Below, one piece after another: positions 17,805 to 26,676 of a stretch of DNA of 64,000 bases; within the stretch, counting starts at the first letter, position 1; each line of letters starts with the position of its first letter. The notes beneath the pieces were generated by a model. That model searched no databases, was not told where the DNA came from, and saw nothing but the letters and a program-made list of their open reading frames with translations. The stretch lies in contig NZ_SLWS01000008.1 in assembly GCF_004345645.1 (NCBI RefSeq), positions 372,001 through 436,000 of the forward strand, given 5' to 3'. Made by a program: the position numbers and the translations under genes. Source of the stretch: Actinocrispum wychmicini. GTDB lineage: Bacteria; Actinomycetota; Actinomycetes; Mycobacteriales; Pseudonocardiaceae.

Positions 17805-18644
17805 TCACTCCTCGGCGCGGGACAGGCGCGCGAGCACCCGGCAGATCCACACCAGGCTCTGCCGCGGACTCAACGCCAACGCGGCCACCATCTCGATGAT
17901 CCGCCGGGCGTCCGCGACCTGCTCCGGATCCTCGACCGCGACCAGCCCGAGGGTGGTGTCGGTGAACGCCACGTCCGGGTCGTCCGCGTCCGGGAACGAC
18001 AGCACCACCAGGGATCCGCGCAGTCCTTCGTGGACAGTCTGGCCGTTCGGCACGATCTGGAGGGTCACGTTCGGCAGCTCGGCGCGTTCGGCCAGCTGGG
18101 TCAGTTGGGACCGGGGAATTCCTTGGTGCAGCGCGGTTTCGTGGACCAGGGCGTGCAGGGTCAGTGGCGGGTCGGCGAAGAGGCGTTGCTGGCGGCGCAT
18201 CCGGATCTCGACCTCGGTGTCGATGGCTTCCTCGCTGCGCTGCTTTCCGGTGTGGGCGAAGACCTGCCGGGCGTACTCCTCGGTCTGCAACAGCTCCGGC
18301 ACGTAGCCGAGCTGGAACTCGGACTTCGTCGCCGCCTCGTCCTCCATTCGGAGATATCGCGGGTCTTTCAGCTGATACGGGCGCCACCATGGTGGTTTCC
18401 TCGCGTGCTCCCAGAGGTCCAGATAGGGCTGCCAGTCGCTGGACAGCACCCCGTAGATGTCGAGGATGGCGCAGAGTTCGTGGTAGCTCGGCAGTTGGAT
18501 GGTCTCCAGCCGGCTCAGCTTCTTCAGCGGGATGTGCGCCCGTTCCCCGGCTTCGGCCTGGGTGAGACCCGCTCTTGTCCGGAGTGCCCGGACTTCGCGG
18601 ATCAGCTTGCGGCCGAAGTAGTTCGGCTCAGGTGTGTGCCCCAT
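17805..18644 (-). CDS. XRE-family regulator with DUF5753 domain
   Basis: The 279-residue protein has an N-terminal XRE helix-turn-helix (IREVRALRTRAGLTQAEAGERAHIPLKKLSRLE) and a C-terminal DUF5753 region (EFQLGYVPELLQTEEYARQVF to the end), typical of actinobacterial regulators linked to development and DUF397 partners. No DUF397 gene is next to it. The ATG at 18644 is preceded by GGGGAG. It is divergent from a second protein of the same class and the same length. Confidence 0.8.
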   Translation of the reverse strand: MGHTPEPNYFGRKLIREVRALRTRAGLTQAEAGERAHIPLKKLSRLETIQLPSYHELCAILDIYGVLSSDWQPYLDLWEHARKPPWWRPYQLKDPRYLRMEDEAATKSEFQLGYVPELLQTEEYARQVFAHTGKQRSEEAIDTEVEIRMRRQQRLFADPPLTLHALVHETALHQGIPRSQLTQLAERAELPNVTLQIVPNGQTVHEGLRGSLVVLSFPDADDPDVAFTDTTLGLVAVEDPEQVADARRIIEMVAALALSPRQSLVWICRVLARLSRAEE

Positions 18645-18722
18645 GTGTGTTTCTCCCCGTGAACCCCAGGTTGGTGCGCACCATCTTTGCCGGTACGCAT
18701 CTGCTACGCAATGTATCGATCG

Positions 18723-18739
18723 GGCGATAGATAGTCGCC
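18723..18739. promoter_or_regulatory. Inverted repeat between the XRE-DUF5753 genes
   Basis: GGCGA (18723-18727) and TCGCC (18735-18739) form an inverted repeat with a seven-base centre. A direct repeat TACGCA lies just upstream in the same 121-base divergent promoter region. Either regulator might bind here. Confidence 0.3.
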
Positions 18740-18765
18740 GTGAGTCACCGCTACTCTCTTGCTGC

Positions 18766-19605
18766 ATGGGCACAACCAGCGTCGGCGTACCGCGACTTAT
18801 GACACTCGCGGGGGCTCTCCGGAACGCGCGTCGCAGGGCGCGACTGACGCAACGCGATGTCGCGCGCCACATGGGCGTCGTACACACCACGATCGGCAGG
18901 TGGGAGAACGGCGAGAGCGCGCCTGACGCGGACGACGTGTCCAAGCTCCTGACGTTCCTCGGCGTCACCGGCGAGGAACTCGACGACATCATCGCCCTCG
19001 CCACGGACACCGGTGAGGACGCCTGGCCCGGCGTGTCACAGCAACTCGCCGGGCTGCTGCGGTGCGAGCGCGCGGCCAAGCAGATCACCAACTGGGAACC
19101 CCTTGTCGTGCCTGCGATGCTGCAGACCAGCGAGTACGCGCGGGCCATCCTCGGGTCCGGCACGCTCACGCCCGCGGAGATCGACACCCTGGTGACCGTG
19201 CGGATGGGCCGGCGCGACGCGTTCATGCGCCTGGACGCGCCACAGGCCGCGTTTCTGGTGGCCGAACCCGTGATCCACGGTGGGATCGGCGGTCCGCGCG
19301 TGATGGCCGGGCAACTGCGCCGGCTGCTGGACCTCGGCAAACTTGATCCGGTCACGATCCGGCTGGTGCCGATGGACGGCGAATGGCATCCCGGCTTCGC
19401 CGGATCGTTCCACTGCTACAGGTTCAACTATGACCGCACAGTCGTGCACATCGAACACCACCGGGCCGGCCTCTTTGTGGTGGACGACGACGATGTGGCC
19501 GCTTACGAGCTTGCGACGGACACGATTCGCCGGGTGGCGATGAGCCCGGAAGAGTCCGCGGAACGCATCGCCGAAGTCCTCACCACGCTGGAGAACCGGC
19601 TGTAA
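18766..19605 (+). CDS. XRE-family regulator with DUF5753 domain
   Basis: The 279-residue protein starts with a good XRE domain (LAGALRNARRRARLTQRDVARHMGVVHTTIGRWENGESAP) and continues with a DUF5753 domain (EPLVVPAMLQTSEYARAIL, then GGIGGPRVMAGQLRRLL). It is divergent from the gene at 17805-18644 and differs enough in sequence to be an old paralogue rather than a recent copy. ATG at 18766 gives the full length; ATG at 18799 would still keep the HTH. Confidence 0.75.
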   Translation: MGTTSVGVPRLMTLAGALRNARRRARLTQRDVARHMGVVHTTIGRWENGESAPDADDVSKLLTFLGVTGEELDDIIALATDTGEDAWPGVSQQLAGLLRCERAAKQITNWEPLVVPAMLQTSEYARAILGSGTLTPAEIDTLVTVRMGRRDAFMRLDAPQAAFLVAEPVIHGGIGGPRVMAGQLRRLLDLGKLDPVTIRLVPMDGEWHPGFAGSFHCYRFNYDRTVVHIEHHRAGLFVVDDDDVAAYELATDTIRRVAMSPEESAERIAEVLTTLENRL

Positions 19606-19717
19606 CCCGCGGGCGTATCTGACTACGAGGGACTGGCCGTCACCGGCACAGCCCTCGGGGATCCGCCAGGGGGAGCGGTGGCGGCCCGCGGGTTCTCCCT
19701 TGCCCGGCCCGGCACCG

Positions 19718-20869
19718 TCACATGTCGAGCGCCTGGGCGACGTCCGCCCAGATGTCGTCCGGGTGCTCGACCCCCAGGGCGATCCGGACCTGGTTCGGCC
19801 CGACACCGGCGGCCCGCATCTGGTCGTCGCTCAGCGACCGGTGGGATGTCGTCGCCGGATGCATCACGATGGTTTCCGTGCCGCCCAAGGAAGGCGCGTT
19901 CAGCACGAGCTTCAGGGCCCGCATGAACACCAGGGCGTCGGGCACGTCGAACGCGACCGTGCCGCCGTATCCGCTCAGCAGCTTGGCGGCCCGCTCGTGA
20001 CTCGGATGCGAAGGCAGGCCAGGGAAGTGCACGGCCCCCACCCGAGGGTGGGCCGCCAGGTGCTCGGCCAGGAACACGGCGTTCGAGCACTGCCGTTCCA
20101 CCCGCAGCGGCAGGGTTTTCAGGCCGCGCACGATCAGCCACGCGGCGAACGGGTCGATCATCACACCGAGTTTGACCGCGTGCTGCCAGGCCGCGAGGTA
20201 CCGCTCGCGGTCGGCGAAGACGGCGACGCCGCCGATCACGTCGTGGTGGCCGCCGAGGTACTTCGTGGCCGAGTGGATCACGATGTCCGCGCCGTGCTCG
20301 ATCGGCCGGCACAGCAGGGGAGTGGCGAAGGTGTTGTCCACCACCGTCACCAGACCGGCGTCGCGGGCGACTGCGGCGAGCGCGGGCATGTCCGGCACGT
20401 GGCCGACCGGGTTGGCGATGGTCTCCAGGTGCAGCAGGCGGGTCGTCGGGCGGATCGCCGCGCGCAGCTCGTCCGGCGCGACGCCGTCGATGTACGTGAC
20501 TTCGAGGCCCCAGCGGTCGACCAGGTTGTTCAGGACCGACACCGTGCCGCCGTACAACGCGCGCTGCGCGATGACGTGGTCACCGTGCCTGAGCAGTGAG
20601 TGGAACACGGCGTTGACCGCGCCTGTCCCTGAGCCGGTCGCGAAGGCTGCGACGCCGCCTTCCAAGGAGGCCATCGCGTCTTCGAGGGCCCGCGAGGTCG
20701 GGTTGGCGTATCCGCTGTAGACGAACGACTCCGGGCCGGTCATCGCGGCACCCACGGCCGCGGGCTCGTCGAAGACGAAGTTCGCGGTCTGGTACAGCGG
20801 CACGGCGAGCGGCCGTCCGGGGTCGGGCGCGGTCAGCCGGACCGCTCGGGTTTCGCGGTGGTACGTCAT
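19718..20869 (-). CDS. Cys/Met metabolism PLP enzyme (gamma-synthase/lyase)
   Basis: This 383-residue enzyme belongs to the cystathionine gamma-synthase/methionine gamma-lyase family. It has SGYANPTSRALEDAMASLEGG, the VVDNTFATPLLCRP segment and PLP-binding Lys203 in IHSATKYLGGHHDV. These enzymes act on homoserine esters, cystathionine or methionine; the sequence does not fix which. The ATG at 20869 has a GGGG-type site. The divergent MocR-type regulator 61 bases away, itself a PLP protein, probably controls it. Confidence 0.8.
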   Translation of the reverse strand: MTYHRETRAVRLTAPDPGRPLAVPLYQTANFVFDEPAAVGAAMTGPESFVYSGYANPTSRALEDAMASLEGGVAAFATGSGTGAVNAVFHSLLRHGDHVIAQRALYGGTVSVLNNLVDRWGLEVTYIDGVAPDELRAAIRPTTRLLHLETIANPVGHVPDMPALAAVARDAGLVTVVDNTFATPLLCRPIEHGADIVIHSATKYLGGHHDVIGGVAVFADRERYLAAWQHAVKLGVMIDPFAAWLIVRGLKTLPLRVERQCSNAVFLAEHLAAHPRVGAVHFPGLPSHPSHERAAKLLSGYGGTVAFDVPDALVFMRALKLVLNAPSLGGTETIVMHPATTSHRSLSDDQMRAAGVGPNQVRIALGVEHPDDIWADVAQALDM

Positions 20870-20890
20870 GGCCCCGAGTCTCGAAGATGA

Positions 20891-20926
20891 ATTGGACCCG
20901 CCATAGGGCCAATCTGGCATCATTGG
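20891..20926. promoter_or_regulatory. ATTGG repeats in the MocR divergent promoter
   Basis: ATTGG at 20891-20895 pairs with CCAAT at 20909-20913, and a further ATTGG occurs at 20922-20926. The inverted-plus-direct arrangement in a 61-base divergent region resembles MocR-type operators, which often use repeated half-sites. Binding by the adjacent regulator is inference. Confidence 0.4.
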
Positions 20927-20930
20927 TTTG

Positions 20931-22355
20931 GTGACCACCCCGGATGACCTGATCGCCCGGCTCGGCCGCTGGTCGGCCGGGCACGGTCCGCTGTACGTGC
21001 TGCTGGCCACCCGGATACGGCAGCTGATCGACGACGGCGCCCTGCCGCCGGACACCCCGCTGCCGCCGGACCGCACGCTCGCGGCCCGGCTCGCGGTCGG
21101 CCGGACCACTGTCGTCGCCGCGTACGACCTGCTGGCCCAGGACGGCAAGATCATCAGGCGGCAGGGCAGCGGCACCCGGGTCGCGCCGGCCGTACTGCGG
21201 TCCGACCCGAGCCGGCCGGTGGACGGCGCCAACCCGCTGTTCATGCACCTGCTCGAACCCCTGGACAACGTCCTGCAGCTGACGTGCGCGGCGCCGAAGG
21301 TGGTGCCACCGGAGGTGAAGGACGCGTACATGCGCGCCCTCGACATCAGTTACGTCGGCGACATCGGCTACCGCCCGGTCGGGCACCCGTTGCTGCGCGA
21401 GGCCATCGCGGCCCGCTACACCCGGCGCGGCGTGCCGACATCGCCGGCCGAGATCCTGGTCACCACCGGCGGCCAGCAGGCGTTGGCGCTGCTGGCGAAG
21501 CTCCTCGTCGGGCCGGGCGACCGGGTGGTGGTGGAGGCGCCGACGTATCCGGGCGCGCTGGAGGTGTTCCGGGAGTCGTCGGCGGTGTTCCGGCCGGTCG
21601 ACCCCGGTGACGTCGACGCGGTCGTGCGACGGATGCGCGAGGACAGCCCGGCCGCGGTGTACCTCATTCCCACCCACCAGAACCCGACCGGATCGGTGCT
21701 GTCGTCGTTGGCGCGCAGGCGGATCGCCGAGGCGGCGCTGATGTACGGCACGAAGGTGATCGAGGACGAGGTGATGGCCGAGATCGGCTTCGATCACGCG
21801 CCGCCGCCGCCGCCGATCGCGGCATACGCGCCCGTCCTCACCGTCGGTTCGTTGAGCAAGGTCATCTGGGGCGGCCTGCGGGTGGGCTGGATCCGCGGCC
21901 CAGAGGCGCTGATCATGCAACTCGGCCGCATCAAAGCCATCCACGACCTGGGCAGCAACGTCCCCGCCCAACTGGCCGCCGCCTACCTGGTGGCCAACCT
22001 GGACGCACTGCGGGCGGTCCGGATCGCCGCCCTGCGCGCCAGCCACGACCGTCTCTGCGCGGGCCTCGCCGCGCATCTGCCGTCCTGGCGGTTCACCCAG
22101 GCGCTTGGCGGCCAGACCCTGTGGGTCGAACTTCCGCACGGGGACGCGACCTCGTTCGCCCAACGCGCGCTGCGGCACGACGTCGCGCTGCTGCCCGGCG
22201 TGTCGCTGGACGTGTCCGGCGAGAGCAAGCGCCACCTGCGTATCCCGTACCTGGAACCACCGGACGTCATCGCCGAGGCGGTGCTGAGAATCGCGTCCGC
22301 GTGGCGCGACTATGTGCCCAGCACGGCCACATCGCTCACTTCGCTGGTGGTGTAG
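20931..22355 (+). CDS. MocR-type GntR/aminotransferase regulator
   Basis: The 474-residue protein has an N-terminal GntR winged helix (LLATRIRQLIDDGALPPDTPLPPDRTLAARLAVGRTTVVAAYDLL, about residues 24-68). A class I aminotransferase-like domain follows, with TTGGQQALALLAKLL, PTHQNPTGSVL and the PLP lysine at Lys310 in VGSLSKVIWGG. Such MocR proteins sense PLP or amino-substrates. It faces the Cys/Met enzyme gene head to head. A TTG precedes the chosen GTG at 20931. Confidence 0.8.
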   Translation: MTTPDDLIARLGRWSAGHGPLYVLLATRIRQLIDDGALPPDTPLPPDRTLAARLAVGRTTVVAAYDLLAQDGKIIRRQGSGTRVAPAVLRSDPSRPVDGANPLFMHLLEPLDNVLQLTCAAPKVVPPEVKDAYMRALDISYVGDIGYRPVGHPLLREAIAARYTRRGVPTSPAEILVTTGGQQALALLAKLLVGPGDRVVVEAPTYPGALEVFRESSAVFRPVDPGDVDAVVRRMREDSPAAVYLIPTHQNPTGSVLSSLARRRIAEAALMYGTKVIEDEVMAEIGFDHAPPPPPIAAYAPVLTVGSLSKVIWGGLRVGWIRGPEALIMQLGRIKAIHDLGSNVPAQLAAAYLVANLDALRAVRIAALRASHDRLCAGLAAHLPSWRFTQALGGQTLWVELPHGDATSFAQRALRHDVALLPGVSLDVSGESKRHLRIPYLEPPDVIAEAVLRIASAWRDYVPSTATSLTSLVV

Positions 22356-22440
22356 TCGGCTGTGCTGTGCTCCATCTGAGTGAGGGTTTGGTTGCCGGGC
22401 AACCTTTCCGGCGGGCAGGGCGACTTCTGGTCGTACCGTC

Positions 22441-23767
22441 TCTCAGGGGTCACCCGACGCCTCGACCTGGAACGGTGCCGGTCCGGCCACGGTCGGCCTG
22501 GGCACCGCCCCGGCGGACGTCAGCCGGTCGTTCTTCGTCATGGATTTGTCGGCCGTGCGGGACAAGCGTACCCACCGGGCCAAGTCAGCGGTGGCGTCGG
22601 GCACGTCGGGGTGTTCACTGTCAACGCCGACGGCGATACCGATGTGACCGGGTTCCTGTACGGCCTCGCCGATCCACCGTTTACACCCCTGGCCGCCGAC
22701 CGGCCAGGCGGCGTCGCCACGGTGCGGATCACGCCGCTGCGACGCGCCACCAACACGCTTTACGTGCGATCCGTTGACGCGGCCGGAAATCTCGGGCCGA
22801 TCGCGCGATACACCTTCCGTGTCCACACCCAGACGCCGCCGGTGGGATATTGGCCGCTGGACGACCACGGTTCCACAGCCGCCGACACCTCGGGCAACGG
22901 CAACGACGGCGAGCTACGCGGCGGAGCCACCTGGCACCAGGGCAGAATCGGCAGCGGAGCAGCCAGCCTGAACACGGCGCACGCGTCGTCACCGTCCGGC
23001 CGTCGGTTCCCACCGAGCAGAACTTCGCTGTGTCCGCTTGGGTCCGGCTCGCCGGACGGGCCGGCAGCGGTGTCGCGATCAGCCAGGACGGCGGCTTCGC
23101 GCTCGGCTATTCGTCCGATGTGGACAAATGGGCGTTCACCGTGCGCGGGTCGAGCGGTCAGGTCGACGTGGCGGTCGCGGACGCCCCAGCGCAACACGAG
23201 GTGTGGACCCACTTGGCCGGGGTGTACGACTCGGCGGGAACCGGGTCACTGCGGCTGTACGTCAACGGCCGCCAGGCCGGCGGCACCGCCCACCTGACCA
23301 CGTCGGCCGCGGCCCTGCCGCTGTCCATCGGCGGCGGCCCGGCCTTCTGGCGGGGAGCCGTCGACGACGTCCAGGTCTTCGACCGCGCGCTGGGCGACCG
23401 TGAGCCCCAGGACCTCGCTCAGGCCCCCGCCCTGCTCGACGCTTCGTGGAGCTTCGACGAAGGCAGCGGAACCGCCACGGCGGACAGTTCCGGCAACGGC
23501 CACTCCGGCCGCTTGACAGGCGGCGTGTCCTGGCAGCCGGGGCGCCGCGGCGCGGGATCGCTCACCCTGGACGGGGCGACCGGTTCGGTACGCGTCGACC
23601 AGCCGATGATCCACACCGAGGACAACTTCACCGTCGCGGCCTGGGTCCGGCTGGACGACAAAACGGGCGGCGCCCGGGTCGCGGTGAGCCAGGGCGACCG
23701 GTCAACGGGCACGTTCACGCTGGGCTATCACCCGGACATCGAGATCGCGGAACTTTTCAACGAATAA
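22441..23767 (+). pseudogene. Decayed LamG-domain secreted protein remnant
   Basis: Three reading frames hold pieces of one protein. Around 22444-22560 a frame reads STWNGAGPATVGLGTAPADVS, typical of extracellular cargo domains. From about 22605 a second frame reads FTVNADGDTDVTGFLYG and then the first LamG strand GYWPLDDHGSTAADTSGNG. A shift near 22980 moves to a third frame with two LamG jelly-roll segments (FAVSAWVRLAGRAGSG, then NFTVAAWVRLDDKTGG). It stops abruptly at 23767. There is no start or signal peptide, so the gene has lost its 5' part and gained at least two frameshifts. Confidence 0.65.
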
Positions 23768-23840
23768 GTTATCGTCGGGCGCTTTCGAAAGATTTGTTAA
23801 TGTGATATAATAGCCGCAGGTGGTTATAAGGTCTGCTGGT

Positions 23841-24682
23841 ATGAATAGCGTTGCTGTGAAAAATACCGCGTTGCTGGCCGCTGCCGCGCGGGCCGCCCAC
23901 CTGATTGTCGACGCCGAACCGCGGATCTTCGCGGACACTCTCGCGTATGCCATCCTGGGCGCGCGGGCCGAGGAGTTGGTCGGCTACCACCGGTTGCACG
24001 GCGCCCATGTCGTGTTGTCCGGTGCCCGGACGAGTGTGGTCACCCGGAGCCGGTTCACCTAGGATCGGCTGGCCGAGGCGGTCGCGTGCGGGGTCGGGCA
24101 GTACGTGATCCTGGGCGCGGGCCTGGATTCGTTCGCCTGCCGGTCCCGGCTGGACGTGCGGTGTTCGAGGTCGACCACCCGGCCACCCAACAAGGGAAAC
24201 GTCTTCTGCTGGACGCCGGGTCCATCGCTTCCAGTGCCACGTTCGTGCCGGTCGACTTCGAATCCGACGCGCTGCTCTCCCGTCTCGTCGAAAACGGTTT
24301 CGACCCGGCCGAACCGGCGGTGATCAGCTGGCTCGGCGTGGTCATGTACCTCACGAGGGGCGCAATTGACCGTACCTTGGCTGAAATCGCGAAATGCGCG
24401 TCCGGGACTGAACTGGTTCTGGACTATCTGCTCACCGAGGACCTTCGGGACGAACGCGGCCAGACATATGTGGACATGGTCGCCTCGCACGCGGCCGAGA
24501 ACGGCGAACCGTGGCTCAGCTTCTTCACCCCGGACGACATGGCCGAACTCCTGGAACGCCATGGCTTTCGGGCGATCTGGCAGGCCGGGCAACGTGAGTC
24601 GGTGCCCGGGGCGCTCTGGGACAGGACGGACGCGGTCGTCCCGTCGACCCTCTCGGTGATCGCGCACGCCGTGCTCGGGTGA
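23841..24682 (+). pseudogene. Broken TIGR00027-type SAM methyltransferase
   Basis: The first frame from ATG 23841 reads KNTALLAAAARAAHLIVDAEP and continues to SVVTRSRFT. There a TAG at 24060-24062 interrupts the expected sequence; translation resumes with DRLAEAVACGVGQYVILGAGLDSFA. Near 24140-24165 a shift to another frame restores AVFEVDHPATQQGKRLLLDAG and the rest to VIAHAVLG at 24682. The parts together match leucine-carboxyl-type SAM methyltransferases. One nonsense codon plus one frameshift make it a pseudogene. TATAAT at 23806-23811 is probably its old -10 element. An intact relative is at 46851-47639. Confidence 0.75.
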
Positions 24683-24692
24683 CACTGTTGGG

Positions 24693-25544
24693 GTGGAGCT
24701 TCGCCAACTTCGGTATTTCGTGACGGTCGCCGAGGAACTGCATTTCGGGCGGGCGGCGGACCGGCTGCACATCGTGCAACCCGCGGTGAGCCAGCAGGTC
24801 CGCAAACTGGAGCGGGAGCTGGGGGTCGAACTGTTCGACCGGTCGCCGCGCACGGTCCGGCTGACCGCCGCCGGCCGCCTGTTCCTGCCCGAGGCGCGGG
24901 CCGTGCTGGCGGCCGAGGCCAGGGCTCGTGATGTGGTCGCCTCGTTGAACCGTACGGTCCTGCGGCTCGGCACCAGCGACGGCCTCGGCGAACACCTGGA
25001 CCGCGTGCTGGATCGGCTCAGCTTCGAGGTCGAGCTGGTCTCGGCGGCCACCCAGGCGAGGCTGGACAGGGTGCGGGCCGGCGAACTGGACGCGACCTTC
25101 GTGCGCGGTGTCGGCGCCAGCCCTGGCCTGCGCCTGATCCCCCTGTGGCAGGACCAGCTCACCATCGCGCTCCCGGTGAACCACCCACTGGCGGACGCGC
25201 CGTCGGTGGACCTCGCCGACCTCGCGGACATGCCACTGAGGCTGGCCGAACGCGGCCGGAACACACCACTGCACGACCTGGTGGTGACCGCCTGCCGGGC
25301 AGCGGGCTTCGACCCCGTGTTCGGCCCGCCGTTCACCACGATGCAGGACACCCTCGCCAGCATCGGCCGCAGCGACACCTGGACCGTGCTGTACGAGTCG
25401 CACGCCCGCCGTCTGCCGACACCCCGCGTGGCGTTCCGCCGGACCACCACGCCGATCCGCATGACCACCTTGCTGGCCGTGTCCGAATCCAGCCCGCCAA
25501 AGTACCTGGACGAACTGCTTAGGGCGTGCGATCACGACTCGTGA
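24693..25544 (+). CDS. LysR family regulator
   Basis: This 283-residue LysR-type regulator has the N-terminal HTH (RQLRYFVTVAEELHFGRAADRLHIVQPAVSQQVRKLE), the linker helix and a substrate-binding domain ending near DELLRACDHDS. Inducer unknown. The GTG at 24693 follows the methyltransferase pseudogene by 10 bases. The tautomerase gene begins about 90 bases downstream on the same strand and may be a companion. Confidence 0.8.
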   Translation: MELRQLRYFVTVAEELHFGRAADRLHIVQPAVSQQVRKLERELGVELFDRSPRTVRLTAAGRLFLPEARAVLAAEARARDVVASLNRTVLRLGTSDGLGEHLDRVLDRLSFEVELVSAATQARLDRVRAGELDATFVRGVGASPGLRLIPLWQDQLTIALPVNHPLADAPSVDLADLADMPLRLAERGRNTPLHDLVVTACRAAGFDPVFGPPFTTMQDTLASIGRSDTWTVLYESHARRLPTPRVAFRRTTTPIRMTTLLAVSESSPPKYLDELLRACDHDS

Positions 25545-25636
25545 TCGCAGCGAGAACAGAGTGGGTCTTGGTCGGCGGACCGTTCCCCTGTGGACTGGTG
25601 TCAGCGAGAAAACCTAGTGACACCAAGGAGAACGAG

Positions 25637-25819
25637 ATGCCGATCGTGACGGTCCAGCAGGGCCCGCGAACCACCGAACTCAAGCGCGAACTGGTGAAGC
25701 AGATCACCGACGCCTTCGTGACCGCCTACCAGATCCCAGCGGAAACCGTGCAGGTCTGGATTCACGAAGTCCCCACGGACAGCTGGGGCGCCGCCGGAAA
25801 ACTCACCGCTGACAAGTAG
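25637..25819 (+). CDS. 4-oxalocrotonate tautomerase family protein
   Basis: The 60-residue protein begins MPIVTVQQGPRT, exposing the catalytic amino-terminal Pro once Met is removed. It continues ELKRELVKQITDAFVTAYQIPAETVQVWIHEV, the beta-alpha-beta fold of the small tautomerases, which act as hexamers on enol/keto acids. AAGGAG at 25625-25630 fixes the start. It lies after a LysR gene and directly before an 18-bp tandem repeat. Confidence 0.75.
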   Translation: MPIVTVQQGPRTTELKRELVKQITDAFVTAYQIPAETVQVWIHEVPTDSWGAAGKLTADK

Positions 25820-25853
25820 TGAACGAGCGGCCCTGCCCAGGGGCCGATGGCGG

Positions 25854-26033
25854 CCGGGCACCGGCAGGCGGCCGGCCGCGGGCAGGCCTGCTGGCGTTGG
25901 CAGGTCCCCGGTCGTCGGTAGGTGTCTGGTCGTCAGTAGGCGGCCGACCGCCGCCAGGTGTCTGGTCGTCGGCAGATGACTGGTCACCGGCAGGTCTGTG
26001 TGCGTTGGCAGGTGGCCGGCCGCCGGCAGCTCT
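25854..26033. repeat. 18-bp minisatellite, ten phased units
   Basis: Ten consecutive 18-base units run without any insertion or deletion from 25854 to 26033, with a degenerate eleventh to 26051. Units alternate between types like CCGGCCGCGGGCAGGCCT and CTGGTCGTCGGCAGATGA, and most contain GGCAGG or GTAGG at the same place. Because the period is a multiple of three, frames on both strands stay open with six-residue repeats. Whether it is translated is unclear. Confidence 0.8.
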
Positions 26034-26100
26034 GCATGCGTCGACACGCGATCTAGCACTGACAGGAAACCGAGCGGAGCCTTTCCGGCTGCCTGAGGGG

Positions 26101-26625
26101 TCATCCGGGAAGGCCGCGTCGGTGGTCGCGCTCTGCGTACTTCTTCAGTGTCAGCAACTGTTTGCGCGTCATCAGCAGGTCGCCCCATGCCATTAGGCGG
26201 CCCCGCAGGTGTCGGTCGACCACCAGCCGGCACACCAGTCGACACGAGTCCGGGCCGGCGGGTTCGGCGGCGTAGGTGATGGCCATCCGGCCGAACAGTC
26301 GCTCGGCGGACGGCAGCCCGCGGCCGGTGAACTGGTGGCCTGGCTGGACGTCCACCAGGTCGAACACCATCAGCCGCTGTCCCACGGTCAGGTTCTCGGT
26401 GCCCGGGACGAGTTCGGTCGGGCTCCGGCGGCCCCAGTTGTCGACCAGGTCGTAACTGTAGGGCGCCAACGAGATCTGGCACATCCACCGGTACATCAGG
26501 TCGGCCGGCGCGTGCACGGTCACCGCCCTGTCCAGGACGCGCACCGGGCCGGTCAGGCAGTCGCCGGCGGGGTAGGGACGGGCCCGTTCCGTTTCCGTCG
26601 CTCCCCAGTTGCTCGCCGTGATCAT
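26101..26625 (-). CDS. SRPBCC (START-like) family protein
   Basis: The 174-residue protein contains RAVTVHAPADLMYRWMCQISLAPYSYDLVDNWGRRSP and later FTGRGLPSAERLFGRMAITYAAEP, consistent with the polyketide-cyclase/START-like SRPBCC hot-dog cavity family. It may bind a hydrophobic ligand in the cytosol; no catalytic role is evident. GGAGG lies before the ATG at 26625. It is divergent from a TetR gene, and the shared promoter contains a long inverted repeat. Confidence 0.65.
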   Translation of the reverse strand: MITASNWGATETERARPYPAGDCLTGPVRVLDRAVTVHAPADLMYRWMCQISLAPYSYDLVDNWGRRSPTELVPGTENLTVGQRLMVFDLVDVQPGHQFTGRGLPSAERLFGRMAITYAAEPAGPDSCRLVCRLVVDRHLRGRLMAWGDLLMTRKQLLTLKKYAERDHRRGLPG

Positions 26626-26635
26626 CAACGGCCTC

Positions 26636-26673
26636 CGTACGGTAGCGTATGTTCTTCCATACGGTACCGTACG
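26636..26673. promoter_or_regulatory. TetR-type operator, 16-bp arms
   Basis: CGTACGGTAGCGTATG (26636-26651) and CATACGGTACCGTACG (26658-26673) form an inverted repeat with one mismatch and a six-base centre. It fills the gap between the SRPBCC gene and the TetR gene, covering the region just before both starts, so it very probably is the TetR protein's operator and represses both. Confidence 0.75.
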
Positions 26674-26676
26674 GGA

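Noticed and set aside
25819..26196. A 125-residue plus-strand ORF starting at the tautomerase stop
   Set aside because: It has no ribosome binding site and reads through the minisatellite and into the antisense of the SRPBCC gene; open frame follows from the 18-base period.
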